From NCBI RefSeq assembly GCF_905404315.1, contig NC_066286.1, forward strand, positions 627,501 through 691,500: a stretch of DNA of 64,000 bases, written 5' to 3'. The translations under genes and the position numbers were made by a program. Source of the stretch: Leptidea sinapis. Taxonomy: Eukaryota > Arthropoda > Insecta > Lepidoptera > Pieridae. Below, piece after piece: positions 21,642 through 33,768 of the stretch. Position 1 is the stretch's first letter. The number at the start of each line of letters is the position of its first letter. The notes beneath the pieces are model-generated. The model was not told where the DNA came from. It ran no database searches and saw only the letters and a program-made list of their open reading frames with translations.

Positions 21642-22167
21642 CAGTAGATAACTAATCAGGTCATAGTTAATAATTGAATCTGCTAGAGCTGTGTAAATTA
21701 ATCTCATAGTAGTGTGTGGCAGCTTTGGTTTTAATATAAATAGTTAATTGAGTATAGGTCGTAGTTTAAAGCACACACATTCAATATTATGCAGTTTCTA
21801 TTTTTTGGACAACGACAGATCAGACTAATTATTTCAGTATTCAAGCATTGATGGGTGTGAGCAATGATAGTTGGCGAAGTAGAGGTGAGATATGTGAAAA
21901 TGAATATGTATAATTTTAGATTTTTGAGCATTTTCTACTAGGCCGACATCATGAGCCCATTTACACAATACAGTAAAGTTATTTTGCATAGTTATTTCTG
22001 CAGCTTCTAAGTCTTTATGAGCTACCATAAGGCATGTGCCATCAGAAAATTGTACAATGTTACACATGTTGTATAATGTTACACATATCATTAACATAAA
22101 GTAAATGCTCAGTAGGTCCTATGGTCGATCACTGAGCTGTTCCTTTAATTGTTGTGATTATGTTGCT
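21642..22167. other. Palindrome spacer and inversion junction
   Basis: The left arm follows the tandem unit as far as the base equivalent to 15522, then breaks at 21641. Six bases, CAGTAG (21642-21647), match neither side. From 21648 the sequence is the reverse-complement unit, entering at the base equivalent to 16040. The 520 bp 21648-22167 therefore match 27767-28286 but have no left-arm partner. A short non-templated filler and an asymmetric spacer are what end-joining of an inverted duplication gives; a missed sequencing hairpin adapter would give a spacer-free palindrome. Confidence 0.9.
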
Positions 22168-23019
22168 AAATTTATTGGCTACTTTGACTTTCACGCATCT
22201 ATCTTCATTGTAACTCTATTAAAACTAGAAGTGGTCCTAGTATGCGATATTGTGCAATAGTATTTTATTATTTAGCATATCAAACGCCCTGCTAAAATCA
22301 ATAAATAGAGCTAAAACGAGAAGTTTATTATGAAGCGATCTATTTACATCATCTGTTCGCAATAACTGGGTAGTGCTTTTCTTTTTCTGAAAACCGAACT
22401 GGTTTTTAATAATTTGGATTTGAAGGATTTTGGATAAGAAGGATTTCTATGTTACCAAATTAACAAAAATTTGTTAATTTGGTTACATAGAAATCCTTCA
22501 ATTATTTTATCTAAGCAAATAGTACATTAAAGCAAGTAGTAGTAGGGGTCGGTTATTATTTTAATCATTACGGCTGCCTTTTTTACATATGGGTCTTAAG
22601 AATCCTATTTTAAGAGAATTTGGATAACGCGCTTTATAGCGCTTTATAGCCTTTTTAGTACTTATTTAATAATAGTATTATATAGTATTATATATAGATC
22701 TTTGAATAACAAATTGAAGGTTTGCTTAGGTGTTTTCGTAAAAATAAACTGATTAAAACAAGTTATGAACGCTCTTCCATTAAAGTCTGATTTGACAGGA
22801 GCACAGAGTAGGTACATTTTTGTTAATTCGTTCTTGCGCACATGCCAAGGGCCTTGTCTTTAGTAGTTTCATGTTGGGTATTTATTTTCAGTACTTTGAT
22901 TTACAAAAAAGTCGAATAAAGTATTCTCATCATATCTTTCATCAATTAAATTTTCCTTTTCTGTATGGTTCACTATTTTTTTAAAGTTATTAAGAACACG
23001 ATTCACTTTCCGCTAAGAA
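21648..23019 (-). pseudogene. LINE reverse-transcriptase relic (spacer and mirrored unit 3)
   Basis: Minus-strand relic with VQFSDGTCLMVAHKDLEAAE (21834-22097). The spacer part has no left-arm partner, whereas 22168-23019 mirrors 20790-21641. Hairpin at 22438-22499. Confidence 0.7.
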
Positions 23020-23028
23020 AGTAGCAAC

Positions 23029-23729
23029 TTTTTAACCGACTTCAAAAAGGAGGAGGTTCTTAATTCGTCGGTATGTTCTTTTTTTATGTTTGTTACCTCA
23101 AAACTATCGACTGGGTGAACCGATTTTGATAATTTTTTTTACTTGAAGGCTGGTGCTTCCCGTGTGGTCTCATTGTAATTTTGTCCAGATCTGACAGTGG
23201 CATCAATGAGAAAACCATAAAAAGTCTTAAATTTCCTATGCGTACGTATAGAAGTGGATGATAAATTTACGAATAACTCAATATCGCGCTAACCGATTTT
23301 GATGATTCTTTTTTTATTGGAAAGGATATACCTAAAGGATAGTTTGGTGAGTTTGGTTAGGCTCTGATTACGGAATCCATGACAAAGTAACGGAACTATT
23401 CAATTCTTAGGAGCAAACTAACGATACTCGGCCGAATCTTTTTTATGATATCCGGATATTTAAGTCATCTACCATAACATAGTTATGGTCAAGTTATTAT
23501 CGTAGTCGAATATGATGATCAATGGGACGCCTTAGCGACTTACGGTAAGGGTGCGATCTGTGGCAGAATTTCTGTCTGTTATCAAATTGCAAAGCACTTA
23601 CGTTCATTCCTCACCTATAACTATGTATTAGATGACACTGACTCCAAAAATAACCATAATCGCAACAAGAATTAGATTAATCAATTAGATTCTATAAAAA
23701 TACGCAATAATTTTTATACTTTTTAGTGC
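23029..23729. repeat. Interspersed repeat (mirrored unit 3)
   Basis: Reverse complement of 20080-20780. Confidence 0.65.
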
Positions 23730-23846
23730 ACATTATATTTTTTTTTGAAATGTTACTTACACTTTGTACTTCTCCTTTGTAAGTCAATTATATATTTAGG
23801 ATACATAAAGTTTCTAAGGTGCTGTTCACGCATTTTTACCATATAG

Positions 23847-24149
23847 TTGCCTTTAAATATACATAAAAATGTAACATTTATAGAAAGTATTGTGTGTGTT
23901 AAGAAGTTTGAATGTATCACGGGCAAAATAAGTGTAGGTAATCGCTGTAAGATAGGTTTATGTGCGGAGTACAGACCGCCCGATACTCATAAAAACAGAT
24001 TTGTATTAGAACTATGTAGTGTTATTGGTAAATATTTAGGTACAAATAGTTACGTGTTAATTTTAGACGTCAACATCGATTTCAAAATATATAGTAACAC
24101 AGTAAGCAATTATTTAAATTCCTTAAGTAATTTGCGGAGCCGGCCTCTT
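23847..24149 (+). pseudogene. LINE endonuclease fragment (mirrored unit 3)
   Basis: Mirror of 19660-19962 with RPPDTH retained. Confidence 0.65.
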
Positions 24150-25330
24150 AAGAGGCTTTCTTCCACGTTCAACCAAGCTATGTGGGCCATTTTGTGCGGT
24201 GTTTCCAGGACGATATGACATTACCTTACCTTAAAATAAGCGGGTACATTTTTAAAAAGGCCGGCAACGCTGCTGTGATGCCTCTGGAGTTGCAAGAGAA
24301 TGTGGGCTGTGGTGATCACTTAACATCAGGTGACCCATAAGCTCCTGTGTTCTCCTCTTTCATAAAAAATGGCCGAAGACGTGACCCTTGTGGTACCCCC
24401 ATATTGAGAGGAGTCCCAGAAGATCCGAGAGCTTTACCGCTCGGCCCGGCTCCAAGAGCACTTCCAAATGGCTAGAGATTCCGTGTTGGAACAGATCCCC
24501 ACTGCGAAGATCGTGTTTCTTGGCGATTTTAACGCCCACCACACTGAATGGCGAGGCTCACGTACCACCGATCATGTAATGTCTGTTCACGACTTCGCCT
24601 TAGCACATGGTCAGACACAACTGGGTATTGCGATCATACATCTGCAGTGTTGAACCTTCTGTTGACCTCACTTCCGGGCGGCTACCTAGTTTCCCTGACC
24701 CTCCTCTGTGGTCATCTGATCACTCTCTGATCCGGAGCACTGTGCCTATCACGCGCCGGATCAGACAGCTCCATTGTTTAGCTTACTGCTGCGTGTGGCA
24801 CTATAGGTTAGCAGTGTTTGATGAGATGCGGTTTTATTTGCGTCTTTCTCGTGGAGGCAAACCTGTTTTTCGCTGTATGATTCAGAAGCCGCTGTTTACG
24901 CTGTTGCTGATATGATACTGCAAGGTATGGAACTCTTCATCCCATCCTCTTCGGTGCCTTTCGGTGACAGTTTGACGGTTAACCAGCAAGCGACAGCCAT
25001 TTCGCAACGGTTAGTGAAAATCGAGCACAATAACTAATCAATCACTAGACCAATGTTACCAGGGCGCTAGGGTGGTGGGTATCGCTGCATACAGAACGCC
25101 TCAAAAAGCTTCTTTTGGATCTATAGGAATATGACGTATTGCTAGGTAAATATATCTGTGTCTGTCGTGTATGCAGTGGTATAACTGCCTCGTTTGTCCT
25201 CGGACACGTGTGATTCCGTGACTTCGCCAGAATACGACGGGCAGCTCGGGCGAAAATGCTCGTGGGGGGATTCTCTGACTGTACCCTCCTGGAATAAAGT
25301 CTTTGAGTACCGATGTCATATTCTGGTGGA
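24150..25330 (+). pseudogene. LINE tail and endonuclease fragment (mirrored unit 2)
   Basis: Mirror of 18479-19659: Jockey-type tail and GVPQGS motif at 24150-24424, then on + KIVFLGDFNAHHTEW near 24510, TTDHVMSVHDFALAHG and SSDHSLI near 24715. Confidence 0.75.
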
Positions 25331-25407
25331 GGGTAGGGGATGAATTATTTCAATACCGCCAACAACAGCCCAATTAAATAAAACAAAAATTTTAAATGAA
25401 TTATTGC

Positions 25408-25413
25408 TTTAAT
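25408..25413 (-). terminator. Poly(A) signal of Kazal copy 3
   Basis: ATTAAA on the minus strand, mirror of 18396-18401. Confidence 0.45.
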
Positions 25414-25505
25414 TTGTTTTGAATAACATTATAAAAATATTATGATCATATTATATTAAATTTGCTTCAAAGTTCTCAATAGATGAATTATCCATGTTCA
25501 GGTTA

Positions 25506-26956
25506 TTAACAAGCGCCATTGTGGGCAACCTTCGCACCGCGACACTCGCAGCTAAAATGTGAAAAGTAAGTATAATTAAAGAAGATTAAACGCTGAAACT
25601 AAAGATTAAGAATAGATTGTTGATAGAATAAATAATATTATTATATAGAACTAGGAATAAGTTGAAAATAAATCTACGAGCGCAATAATTCTTCAGACAT
25701 TCTAAGGTTTACCTAACGAAGATATTATTATAGTGACAATATAACACGTTAAAACTTGTCCAGAATGCTAGAAATACCCCATAAGCAAACCCCCGCTCAC
25801 ACTCTCTTCTAATACAACAATATCAGGAGCGCTGCTAGCTGTGTAATTGGTGGTATGGTTTATAATATGATTCAATATGTTCCAAATAATTTTTGAAATT
25901 ATTAACGTCTTTCTTGTCAGACATCTATTTACTCCACCATAATAGATTATTAGCAATACATACAAGCATTTGTTGGTATATGTCTTTCCGTCAGTACCAC
26001 AGACGGGATGGTTGTCACTTGCGCACGCTGCTTCACAGAAGAGTTGTGATTTTGCACTTGCCCAAGCAACGATTGAGAGAATGGCTGAAAAAACTGAAAT
26101 AAAAAAATTATTTTCTTTAAATGGTAAATAATTAAGATCGCCCAACAGTAGGTGATAAAAAATTTAAAATATAGATATTAGCACAGACACACCGATGTAT
26201 ATACAGATATATATAGGACTGGTATGACAATTGAATTACTGGGAAATACGGTATACGGAATCTAGGGAGAGTGCCCGAAATTTGGCAAATCACAGATTAA
26301 AAAAAAAAAGTGCAGAAGCCATTACGAAAAAAGGCTACGTTGGTAAGTGTATTTACATCCACACAGATAGTCAGTTGGCTCTGGCCGCAATAGACTCAAA
26401 CGAAACAAGTTTAAGACTTGAAGACAAAGGCTCTTTAACACATTTGCACCCGGGGAGTCTTGTTAAATCAACCCTTGATTTATCGTGTGCACATGAGTAT
26501 AATAATCTCTGGAGCAATGCTCGGGGCTTAACCCATTCCATAACCGTAATCTTAGCCTTTAACAAATAGGCTACCCATGAGGAACTAGTGCTAAGTACGG
26601 AAAACTTACGCTGGTTAGAATACCAGGACTCTAAACAAACACCTTTCAATTCTAGGCGTCCGTGATTGCAGAGAATGAAGATTCTCTTATAATGCTGATA
26701 AAACTCCATTACATATTCTGTCTGTATGTGGTCCTTTAATGTGTGAACTTAGCGTCTCTTTGGGAAGTCTAATTTAAAATTTAAGAATAATATTTTAAAT
26801 AAATCAAAGTAAATTTACAAGCACGACGCATGGACTAGCCTTGACCATTATATTCTAAAAAATTAAAACTGTAAATAATATAATAATGAAGCAATGATTT
26901 TAACAAGTTTGCTCCCCGAATAAAATTAAAGAATACTTACACAGTAACAGTTTCAT
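25506..26956 (-). CDS. Secreted Kazal-type protease inhibitor, copy 3
   Basis: Minus strand, exons 26941-26956, 25964-26093 and 25506-25551. Same 63-residue product, splice sites and unit-2 type long intron 1 as copy 2, of which it is the mirror. Three transitions within five bases (26408, 26410, 26412) hit the antisense LINE fragment in intron 1, not the coding exons. Copies 2 and 3 are convergent across the palindrome centre. Confidence 0.88.
26229..26770 (+). pseudogene. LINE RNase H fragment in intron 1 of copy 3
   Basis: Mirror of 17039-17580; reads NETSLRLED where the left arm has NETGSRLED. Confidence 0.65.
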
Positions 26957-27041
26957 GGCTGATGGTTTTGTTTTCTTTATATACGTAACAAACAATAAAG
27001 AGACTTACAGGTGATTGTTATTGTGAACGTATTTCAATGGT

Positions 27042-27049
27042 CTTATATA
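27042..27049 (-). promoter_or_regulatory. TATA box of Kazal copy 3
   Basis: TATATAAG on the minus strand, 93 bp before the ATG. Confidence 0.65.
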
Positions 27050-27538
27050 GGTTTAACACCACATTTATAATTATAATATTTATTAGTTTTTTTTAATGAG
27101 GTATGTTGTTTTGATATTTTATCATTTAAATTAATGATTTACATATTATAATTCAGCTTATGGAAAGTTTGATACTTTTTAATCATGTAGATACTCTTGC
27201 ACTATATTTAGTAAAGTAATTTAAACTCGGTCACTCAATTCCCTAAAGGGTTTTTCTGGGTAAGCGATTCGAGCGTTGGCGATTTCGTTACATTACTATA
27301 ATAATTAAATAATGGTATATTTATATTAACATAAGTCTTCACATAAATATGGTTGTTATTTTCCATTCATTTTATATAAATTTTGTAGATTAACTTCAAA
27401 TCATTAAAAACATCGTTAAAAACATTAGGTAATATAATTACTTAGCATTCTTGTGCCATAGATGTTTTTGGTCTTTAGAATGCAAAATCTCTTGGATTTT
27501 ATTATGTTTCTTAATTGCTGGGCCTTAGAAGAAGGCCT

Positions 27539-27610
27539 GAGAAGTTAACCATCATTTTTAATAGTAAGATAAATTAAGTATTATTAAAAATGATGGTTAA
27601 TTAACTTCTC
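27539..27610. repeat. Hairpin (mirrored unit 2)
   Basis: Mirror of 16199-16270. Confidence 0.75.
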
Positions 27611-27728
27611 TTAGAATTACATATTTAATTTGATCATATCTTGCAATGTGTAAACAACATACGTTTATCATGTTTATAGTTATTTATTTTATTTAATTAT
27701 ACATAATTTTAACATTTTCATTTGAATT

Positions 27729-29139
27729 TAATAAATTTCATTAATATGAGTTTTAGAAGTTCTCCCATAACTAATCAGGTCATAGTTAATAATTGAATCT
27801 GCTAGAGCTGTGTAAATTAATCTCATAGTAGTGTGTGGCAGCTTTGGTTTTAATATAAATAGTTAATTGAGTATAGGTCGTAGTTTAAAGCACACACATT
27901 CAATATTATGCAGTTTCTATTTTTTGGACAACGACAGATCAGACTAATTATTTCAGTATTCAAGCATTGATGGGTGTGAGCAATGATAGTTGGCGAAGTA
28001 GAGGTGAGATATGTGAAAATGAATATGTATAATTTTAGATTTTTGAGCATTTTCTACTAGGCCGACATCATGAGCCCATTTACACAATACAGTAAAGTTA
28101 TTTTGCATAGTTATTTCTGCAGCTTCTAAGTCTTTATGAGCTACCATAAGGCATGTGCCATCAGAAAATTGTACAATGTTACACATGTTGTATAATGTTA
28201 CACATATCATTAACATAAAGTAAATGCTCAGTAGGTCCTATGGTCGATCACTGAGCTGTTCCTTTAATTGTTGTGATTATGTTGCTAAATTTATTGGCTA
28301 CTTTGACTTTCACGCATCTATCTTCATTGTAACTCTATTAAAACTAGAAGTGGTCCTAGTATGCGATATTGTGCAATAGTATTTTATTATTTAGCATATC
28401 AAACGCCCTGCTAAAATCAATAAATAGAGCTAAAACGAGAAGTTTATTATGAAGCGATCTATTTACATCATCTGTTCGCAATAACTGGGTAGTGCTTTTC
28501 TTTTTCTGAAAACCGAACTGGTTTTTAATAATTTGGATTTGAAGGATTTTGGATAAGAAGGATTTCTATGTTACCAAATTAACAAAAATTTGTTAATTTG
28601 GTTACATAGAAATCCTTCAATTATTTTATCTAAGCAAATAGTACATTAAAGCAAGTAGTAGTAGGGGTCGGTTATTATTTTAATCATTACGGCTGCCTTT
28701 TTTACATATGGGTCTTAAGAATCCTATTTTAAGAGAATTTGGATAACGCGCTTTATAGCGCTTTATAGCCTTTTTAGTACTTATTTAATAATAGTATTAT
28801 ATAGTATTATATATAGATCTTTGAATAACAAATTGAAGGTTTGCTTAGGTGTTTTCGTAAAAATAAACTGATTAAAACAAGTTATGAACGCTCTTCCATT
28901 AAAGTCTGATTTGACAGGAGCACAGAGTAGGTACATTTTTGTTAATTCGTTCTTGCGCACATGCCAAGGGCCTTGTCTTTAGTAGTTTCATGTTGGGTAT
29001 TTATTTTCAGTACTTTGATTTACAAAAAAGTCGAATAAAGTATTCTCATCATATCTTTCATCAATTAAATTTTCCTTTTCTGTATGGTTCACTATTTTTT
29101 TAAAGTTATTAAGAACACGATTCACTTTCCGCTAAGAAA
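27729..29139 (-). pseudogene. LINE reverse-transcriptase relic (mirrored unit 2)
   Basis: Mirror of 14670-16080, including the 30-bp hairpin at 28557-28618. Confidence 0.7.
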
Positions 29140-29148
29140 GTAGCAACT

Positions 29149-29849
29149 TTTTAACCGACTTCAAAAAGGAGGAGGTTCTTAATTCGTCGGTATGTTCTTT
29201 TTTTATGTTTGTTACCTCAAAACTATCGACTGGGTGAACCGATTTTGATAATTTTTTTTACTTGAAGGCTGGTGCTTCCCGTGTGGTCTCATTGTAATTT
29301 TGTCCAGATCTGACAGTGGCATCAATGAGAAAACCATAAAAAGTCTTAAATTTCCTATGCGTACGTATAGAAGTGGATGATAAATTTACGAATAACTCAA
29401 TATCGCGCTAACCGATTTTGATGATCCTTTTTTTATTGGAAAGGATATACCTAAAGGATAGTTTGGTGAGTTTGGTTAGGCTCTGATTACGGAATCCATG
29501 ACAAAGTAACGGAACTATTCAATTCTTAGGAGCAAACTAACGATACTCGGCCGAATCTTTTTTATGATATCCGGATATTTAAGTCATCTACCATAACATA
29601 GTTATGGTCAAGTTATTATCGTAGTCGAATATGATGATCAATGGGACGCCTTAGCGACTTACGGTAAGGGTGCGATCTGTGGCAGAATTTCTGTCTGTTA
29701 TCAAATTGCAAAGCACTTACGTTCATTCCTCACCTATAACTATGTATTAGATGACACTGACTCCAAAAATAACCATAATCGCAACAAGAATTACATTAAT
29801 CAATTAGATTCTATAAAAATACGCAATAATTTTTATACTTTTTAGTGCA
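29149..29849. repeat. Interspersed repeat (mirrored unit 2)
   Basis: Mirror of 13960-14660; shares the unit-2 base at the site equivalent to 14015 and has a private C near 29427. Confidence 0.65.
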
Positions 29850-29965
29850 CATTATATTTTTTTTTGAAATGTTACTTACACTTTGTACTTCTCCTTTGTA
29901 AGTCAATTATATATTTAGGATACATAAAGTTTCTAAGGTGCTGTTCACGCATTTTTACCATATAG

Positions 29966-30268
29966 TTGCCTTTAAATATACATAAAAATGTAACATTTAT
30001 AGAAAGTATTGTGTGTGTTAAGAAGTTTGAATGTATCACGGGCAAAATAAGTGTAGGTAATCGCTGTAAGATAGGTTTATGTGCGGAGTACAGACCGCCC
30101 GATACTCATAAAAACAGATTTGTATTAGAACTATGTAGTGTTATTGGTAAATATTTAGGTACAAATAGTTACGTGTTAATTTTAGACGTCAACATCGATT
30201 TCAAAATATATAGTAACACAGTAAGCAATTATTTAAATTCCTTAAGTAATTTGCGGAGCCGGCCTCTT
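29966..30268 (+). pseudogene. LINE endonuclease fragment (mirrored unit 2)
   Basis: Mirror of 13541-13843. Confidence 0.65.
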
Positions 30269-31449
30269 AAGAGGCTTTCTTCCACGTTCAACCAAGCTAT
30301 GTGGGCCATTTTGTGCGGTGTTTCCAGGACGATATGACATTACCTTACCTTAAAATAAGCGGGTACATTTTTAAAAAGGCCGGCAACGCTGCTGTGATGC
30401 CTCTGGAGTTGCAAGAGAATGTGGGCTGTGGTGATCACTTAACATCAGGTGACCCATAAGCTCCTGTGTTCTCCTCTTTCATAAAAAATGGCCGAAGACG
30501 TGACCCTTGTGGTACCCCCATATTGAGAGGAGTCCCAGAAGATCCGAGAGCTTTACCGCTCGGCCCGGCTCCAAGAGCACTTCCAAATGGCTAGAGATTC
30601 CGTGTTGGAACAGATCCCCACTGCGAAGATCGTGTTTCTTGGCGATTTTAACGCCCACCACACTGAATGGCGAGGCTCACGTACCACCGATCATGTAATG
30701 TCTGTTCACGACTTCGCCTTAGCACATGGTCAGACACAACTGGGTATTGCGATCATACATCTGCAGTGTTGAACCTTCTGTTGACCTCACTTCCGGGCGG
30801 CTACCTAGTTTCCCTGACCCTCCTCTGTGGTCATCTGATCACTCTCTGATCCGGAGCACTGTGCCTATCACGCGCCGGATCAGACAGCTCCATTGTTTAG
30901 CTTACTGCTGCGTGTGGCACTATAGGTTAGCAGTGTTTGATGAGATGCGGTTTTATTTGCGTCTTTCTCGTGGAGGCAAACCTGTTTTTCGCTGTATGAT
31001 TCAGAAGCCGCTGTTTACGCTGTTGCTGATATGATACTGCAAGGTATGGAACTCTTCATCCCATCCTCTTCGGTGCCTTTCGGTGACAGTTTGACGGTTA
31101 ACCAGCAAGCGACAGCCATTTCGCAACGGTTAGTGAAAATCGAGCACAATAACTAATCAATCACTAGACCAATGTTACCAGGGCGCTAGGGTGGTGGGTA
31201 TCGCTGCATACAGAACGCCTCAAAAAGCTTCTTTTGGATCTATAGGAATATGACGTATTGCTAGGTAAATATATCTGTGTCTGTCGTGTATGCAGTGGTA
31301 TAACTGCCTCGTTTGTCCTCGGACACGTGTGATTCCGTGACTTCGCCAGAATACGACGGGCAGCTCGGGCGAAAATGCTCGTGGGGGGATTCTCTGACTG
31401 TACCCTCCTGGAATAAAGTCTTTGAGTACCGATGTCATATTCTGGTGGA
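30269..31449 (+). pseudogene. LINE tail and endonuclease fragment (mirrored unit 1)
   Basis: Mirror of 12360-13540, with GDFNAHH near 30640 and SDH near 30834. Has the common base where left unit 1 carries a private change near 12856. Confidence 0.75.
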
Positions 31450-31526
31450 GGGTAGGGGATGAATTATTTCAATACCGCCAACAACAGCCCAATTAAATAA
31501 AACAAAAATTTAAAATGAATTATTGC

Positions 31527-31532
31527 TTTAAT
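31527..31532 (-). terminator. Poly(A) signal of Kazal copy 4
   Basis: ATTAAA on the minus strand, mirror of 12277-12282. Confidence 0.45.
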
Positions 31533-31624
31533 TTGTTTTGAATAACATTATAAAAATATTATGATCATATTATATTAAATTTGCTTCAAAGTTCTCAATA
31601 GATGAATTATCCATGTTCAGGTTA

Positions 31625-33003
31625 TTAACAAGCGCCATTGTGGGCAACCTTCGCACCGCGACACTCGCAGCTAAAATGTGAAAAGTAAGTATAATTAAAG
31701 AAGATTAAACGCTGAAACTAAAGATTAAGAATAGATTGTTGATAGAATAAATAATATTATTATATAGAACTAGGAATAAGTTGAAAATAAATCTACGAGC
31801 GCAATAATTCTTCAGACATTCTAAGGTTTACCTAACGAAGATATTATTATAGTGACAATATAACACGTTAAAACTTGTCCAGAATGCTAGAAATACCCCA
31901 TAAGCAAACCCCCGCTCACACTCTCTTCTAATACAACAATATCAGGAGCGCTGCTAGCTGTGTAATTGGTGGTATGGTTTATAATATGATTCAATATGTT
32001 CCAAATAATTTTTGAAATTATTAACGTCTTTCTTGTCAGACATCTATTTACTCCACCATAATAGATTATTAGCAATACATACAAGCATTTGTTGGTATAT
32101 GTCTTTCCGTCAGTACCACAGACGGGATGGTTGTCACTTGCGCACGCTGCTTCACAGAAGAGTTGTGATTTTGCACTTGCCCAAGCAACGATTGAGAGAA
32201 TGGCTGAAAAAACTGAAATAAAAAAATTATTTTCTTTAAATGGTAAATAATTAAGATCGCCCAACAGTAGGTGATAAAAAATTTAAAATATAGATATTAA
32301 CACAGACACACCGATGTATATACAGATATATATAGGACTGGTATGACAATTGAATTACTGGGAAATACGGTATAAGGAATCTAGGGAGAGTGCCCGAAAT
32401 TTGGCAAATCACAGATTAAAAAAAAAAAGTGCAGAAGCCATTACGAAAAAAGGCTACGTTGGTAAGTGTATTTACATCCACACAGATAGTCAGTTGGCTC
32501 TGGCCGCAATAGACTCAAAAGAAACAGGCTCAAGACTTGAAGACAAAGGCTCCTTAACACATTTGCACCCGAGGAGTCTTGTTAAATCAACCCTTGATTT
32601 ATCGTGTGCACATGAGTGTAATAATCTCTGGAGCAATGCTCGGGGCCTAATCCATTCCATAACAGTAATCTAAGCCTTTAACAAGTAGGCTACCCATGAG
32701 GAACTAGTGACAAGTACGGAAAACTTACGCTGGTTAGAATACCAGAAAACCCCATTACACATTCTGTCTGTATGTGGTTCTTTAATGTGTGAACGTAGCG
32801 TCTCTTTGGGAAGTCCAATTTAAAATTTAAGAATAATATTTTAAATAAATCAAAGTAAATTTACAAGCACGACGCATGGACTAGCCTTGACCATTATATT
32901 CTAAAAAAATTAAAACTGTAAATAATATAATAATGAAGCAATGATTTTAACAAGTTTGCTCCCCGAATAAAATTAAAGAATACTTACACAGTAACAGTTT
33001 CAT
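31625..33003 (-). CDS. Secreted Kazal-type protease inhibitor, copy 4
   Basis: Minus strand, exons 32988-33003, 32083-32212 and 31625-31670. Mirror of copy 1 with the short 775-bp intron 1 and the same 63-residue product. Just past the 3' end, base 31512 has the unit-2 allele rather than the unit-1 allele of its mirror partner, a hint of exchange between copies. Confidence 0.88.
32349..32809 (+). pseudogene. LINE RNase H fragment in intron 1 of copy 4
   Basis: Mirror of 11000-11460 (HTDSQLALAAIDS), with the 72-bp deletion. Confidence 0.65.
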
Positions 33004-33088
33004 GGCTGATGGTTTTGTTTTCTTTATATACGTAACAAACAATAAAGAGACTTACAGGTGATTGTTATTGTGAACGTATTTCAATGGT

Positions 33089-33096
33089 CTTATATA
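33089..33096 (-). promoter_or_regulatory. TATA box of Kazal copy 4
   Basis: TATATAAG on the minus strand, 93 bp before the ATG. Confidence 0.65.
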
Positions 33097-33585
33097 GGTT
33101 TAACACCACATTTATAATTATAATATTTATTAGTTTTTTTTAATGAGGTATGTTGTTTTGATATTTTATCATTTAAATTAATGATTTACATATTATAATT
33201 CAGCTTATGGAAAGTTTGATACTTTTTAATCATGTAGATACTCTTGCACTATATTTAGTAAAGTAATTTAAACTCGGTCACTCAATTCCCTAAAGGGTTT
33301 TTCTGGGTAAGCGATTCGAGCGTTGGCGATTTCGTTACATTACTATAATAATTAAATAATGGTATATTTATATTAACATAAGTCTTCACATAAATATGGT
33401 TGTTATTTTCCATTCATTTTATATAAATTTTGTAGATTAACTTCAAATCATTAAAAACATCGTTAAAAACATTAGGTAATATAATTACTTAGCATTCTTG
33501 TGCCATAGATGTTTTTGGTCTTTAGAATGCAAAATCTCTTGGATTTTATTATGTTTCTTAATTGCTGGGCCTTAGAAGAAGGCCT

Positions 33586-33657
33586 GAGAAGTTAACCATC
33601 ATTTTTAATAGTAAGATAAATTAAGTATTATTAAAAATGATGGTTAATTAACTTCTC
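33586..33657. repeat. Hairpin (mirrored unit 1)
   Basis: Mirror of 10152-10223. Confidence 0.75.
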
Positions 33658-33768
33658 TTAGAATTACATATTTAATTTGATCATATCTTGCAATGTGTAA
33701 ACAACATACGTTTATCATGTTTATAGTTATTTATTTTATTTAATTATACATAATTTTAACATTTTCAT

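Larger units (their letters stand above)
22168..24419 (-). repeat. Mirrored tandem unit 3
   Basis: Inverted counterpart of 19390-21641. With the spacer, this copy extends further into the unit (to 21648) than its left-arm partner. Confidence 0.85.
24420..30538 (-). repeat. Mirrored tandem unit 2
   Basis: Inverted counterpart of 13271-19389; holds Kazal copy 3. Shares the unit-2 form of intron 1 (72 bp longer) and the unit-2 base at the site equivalent to 17632. Confidence 0.85.
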
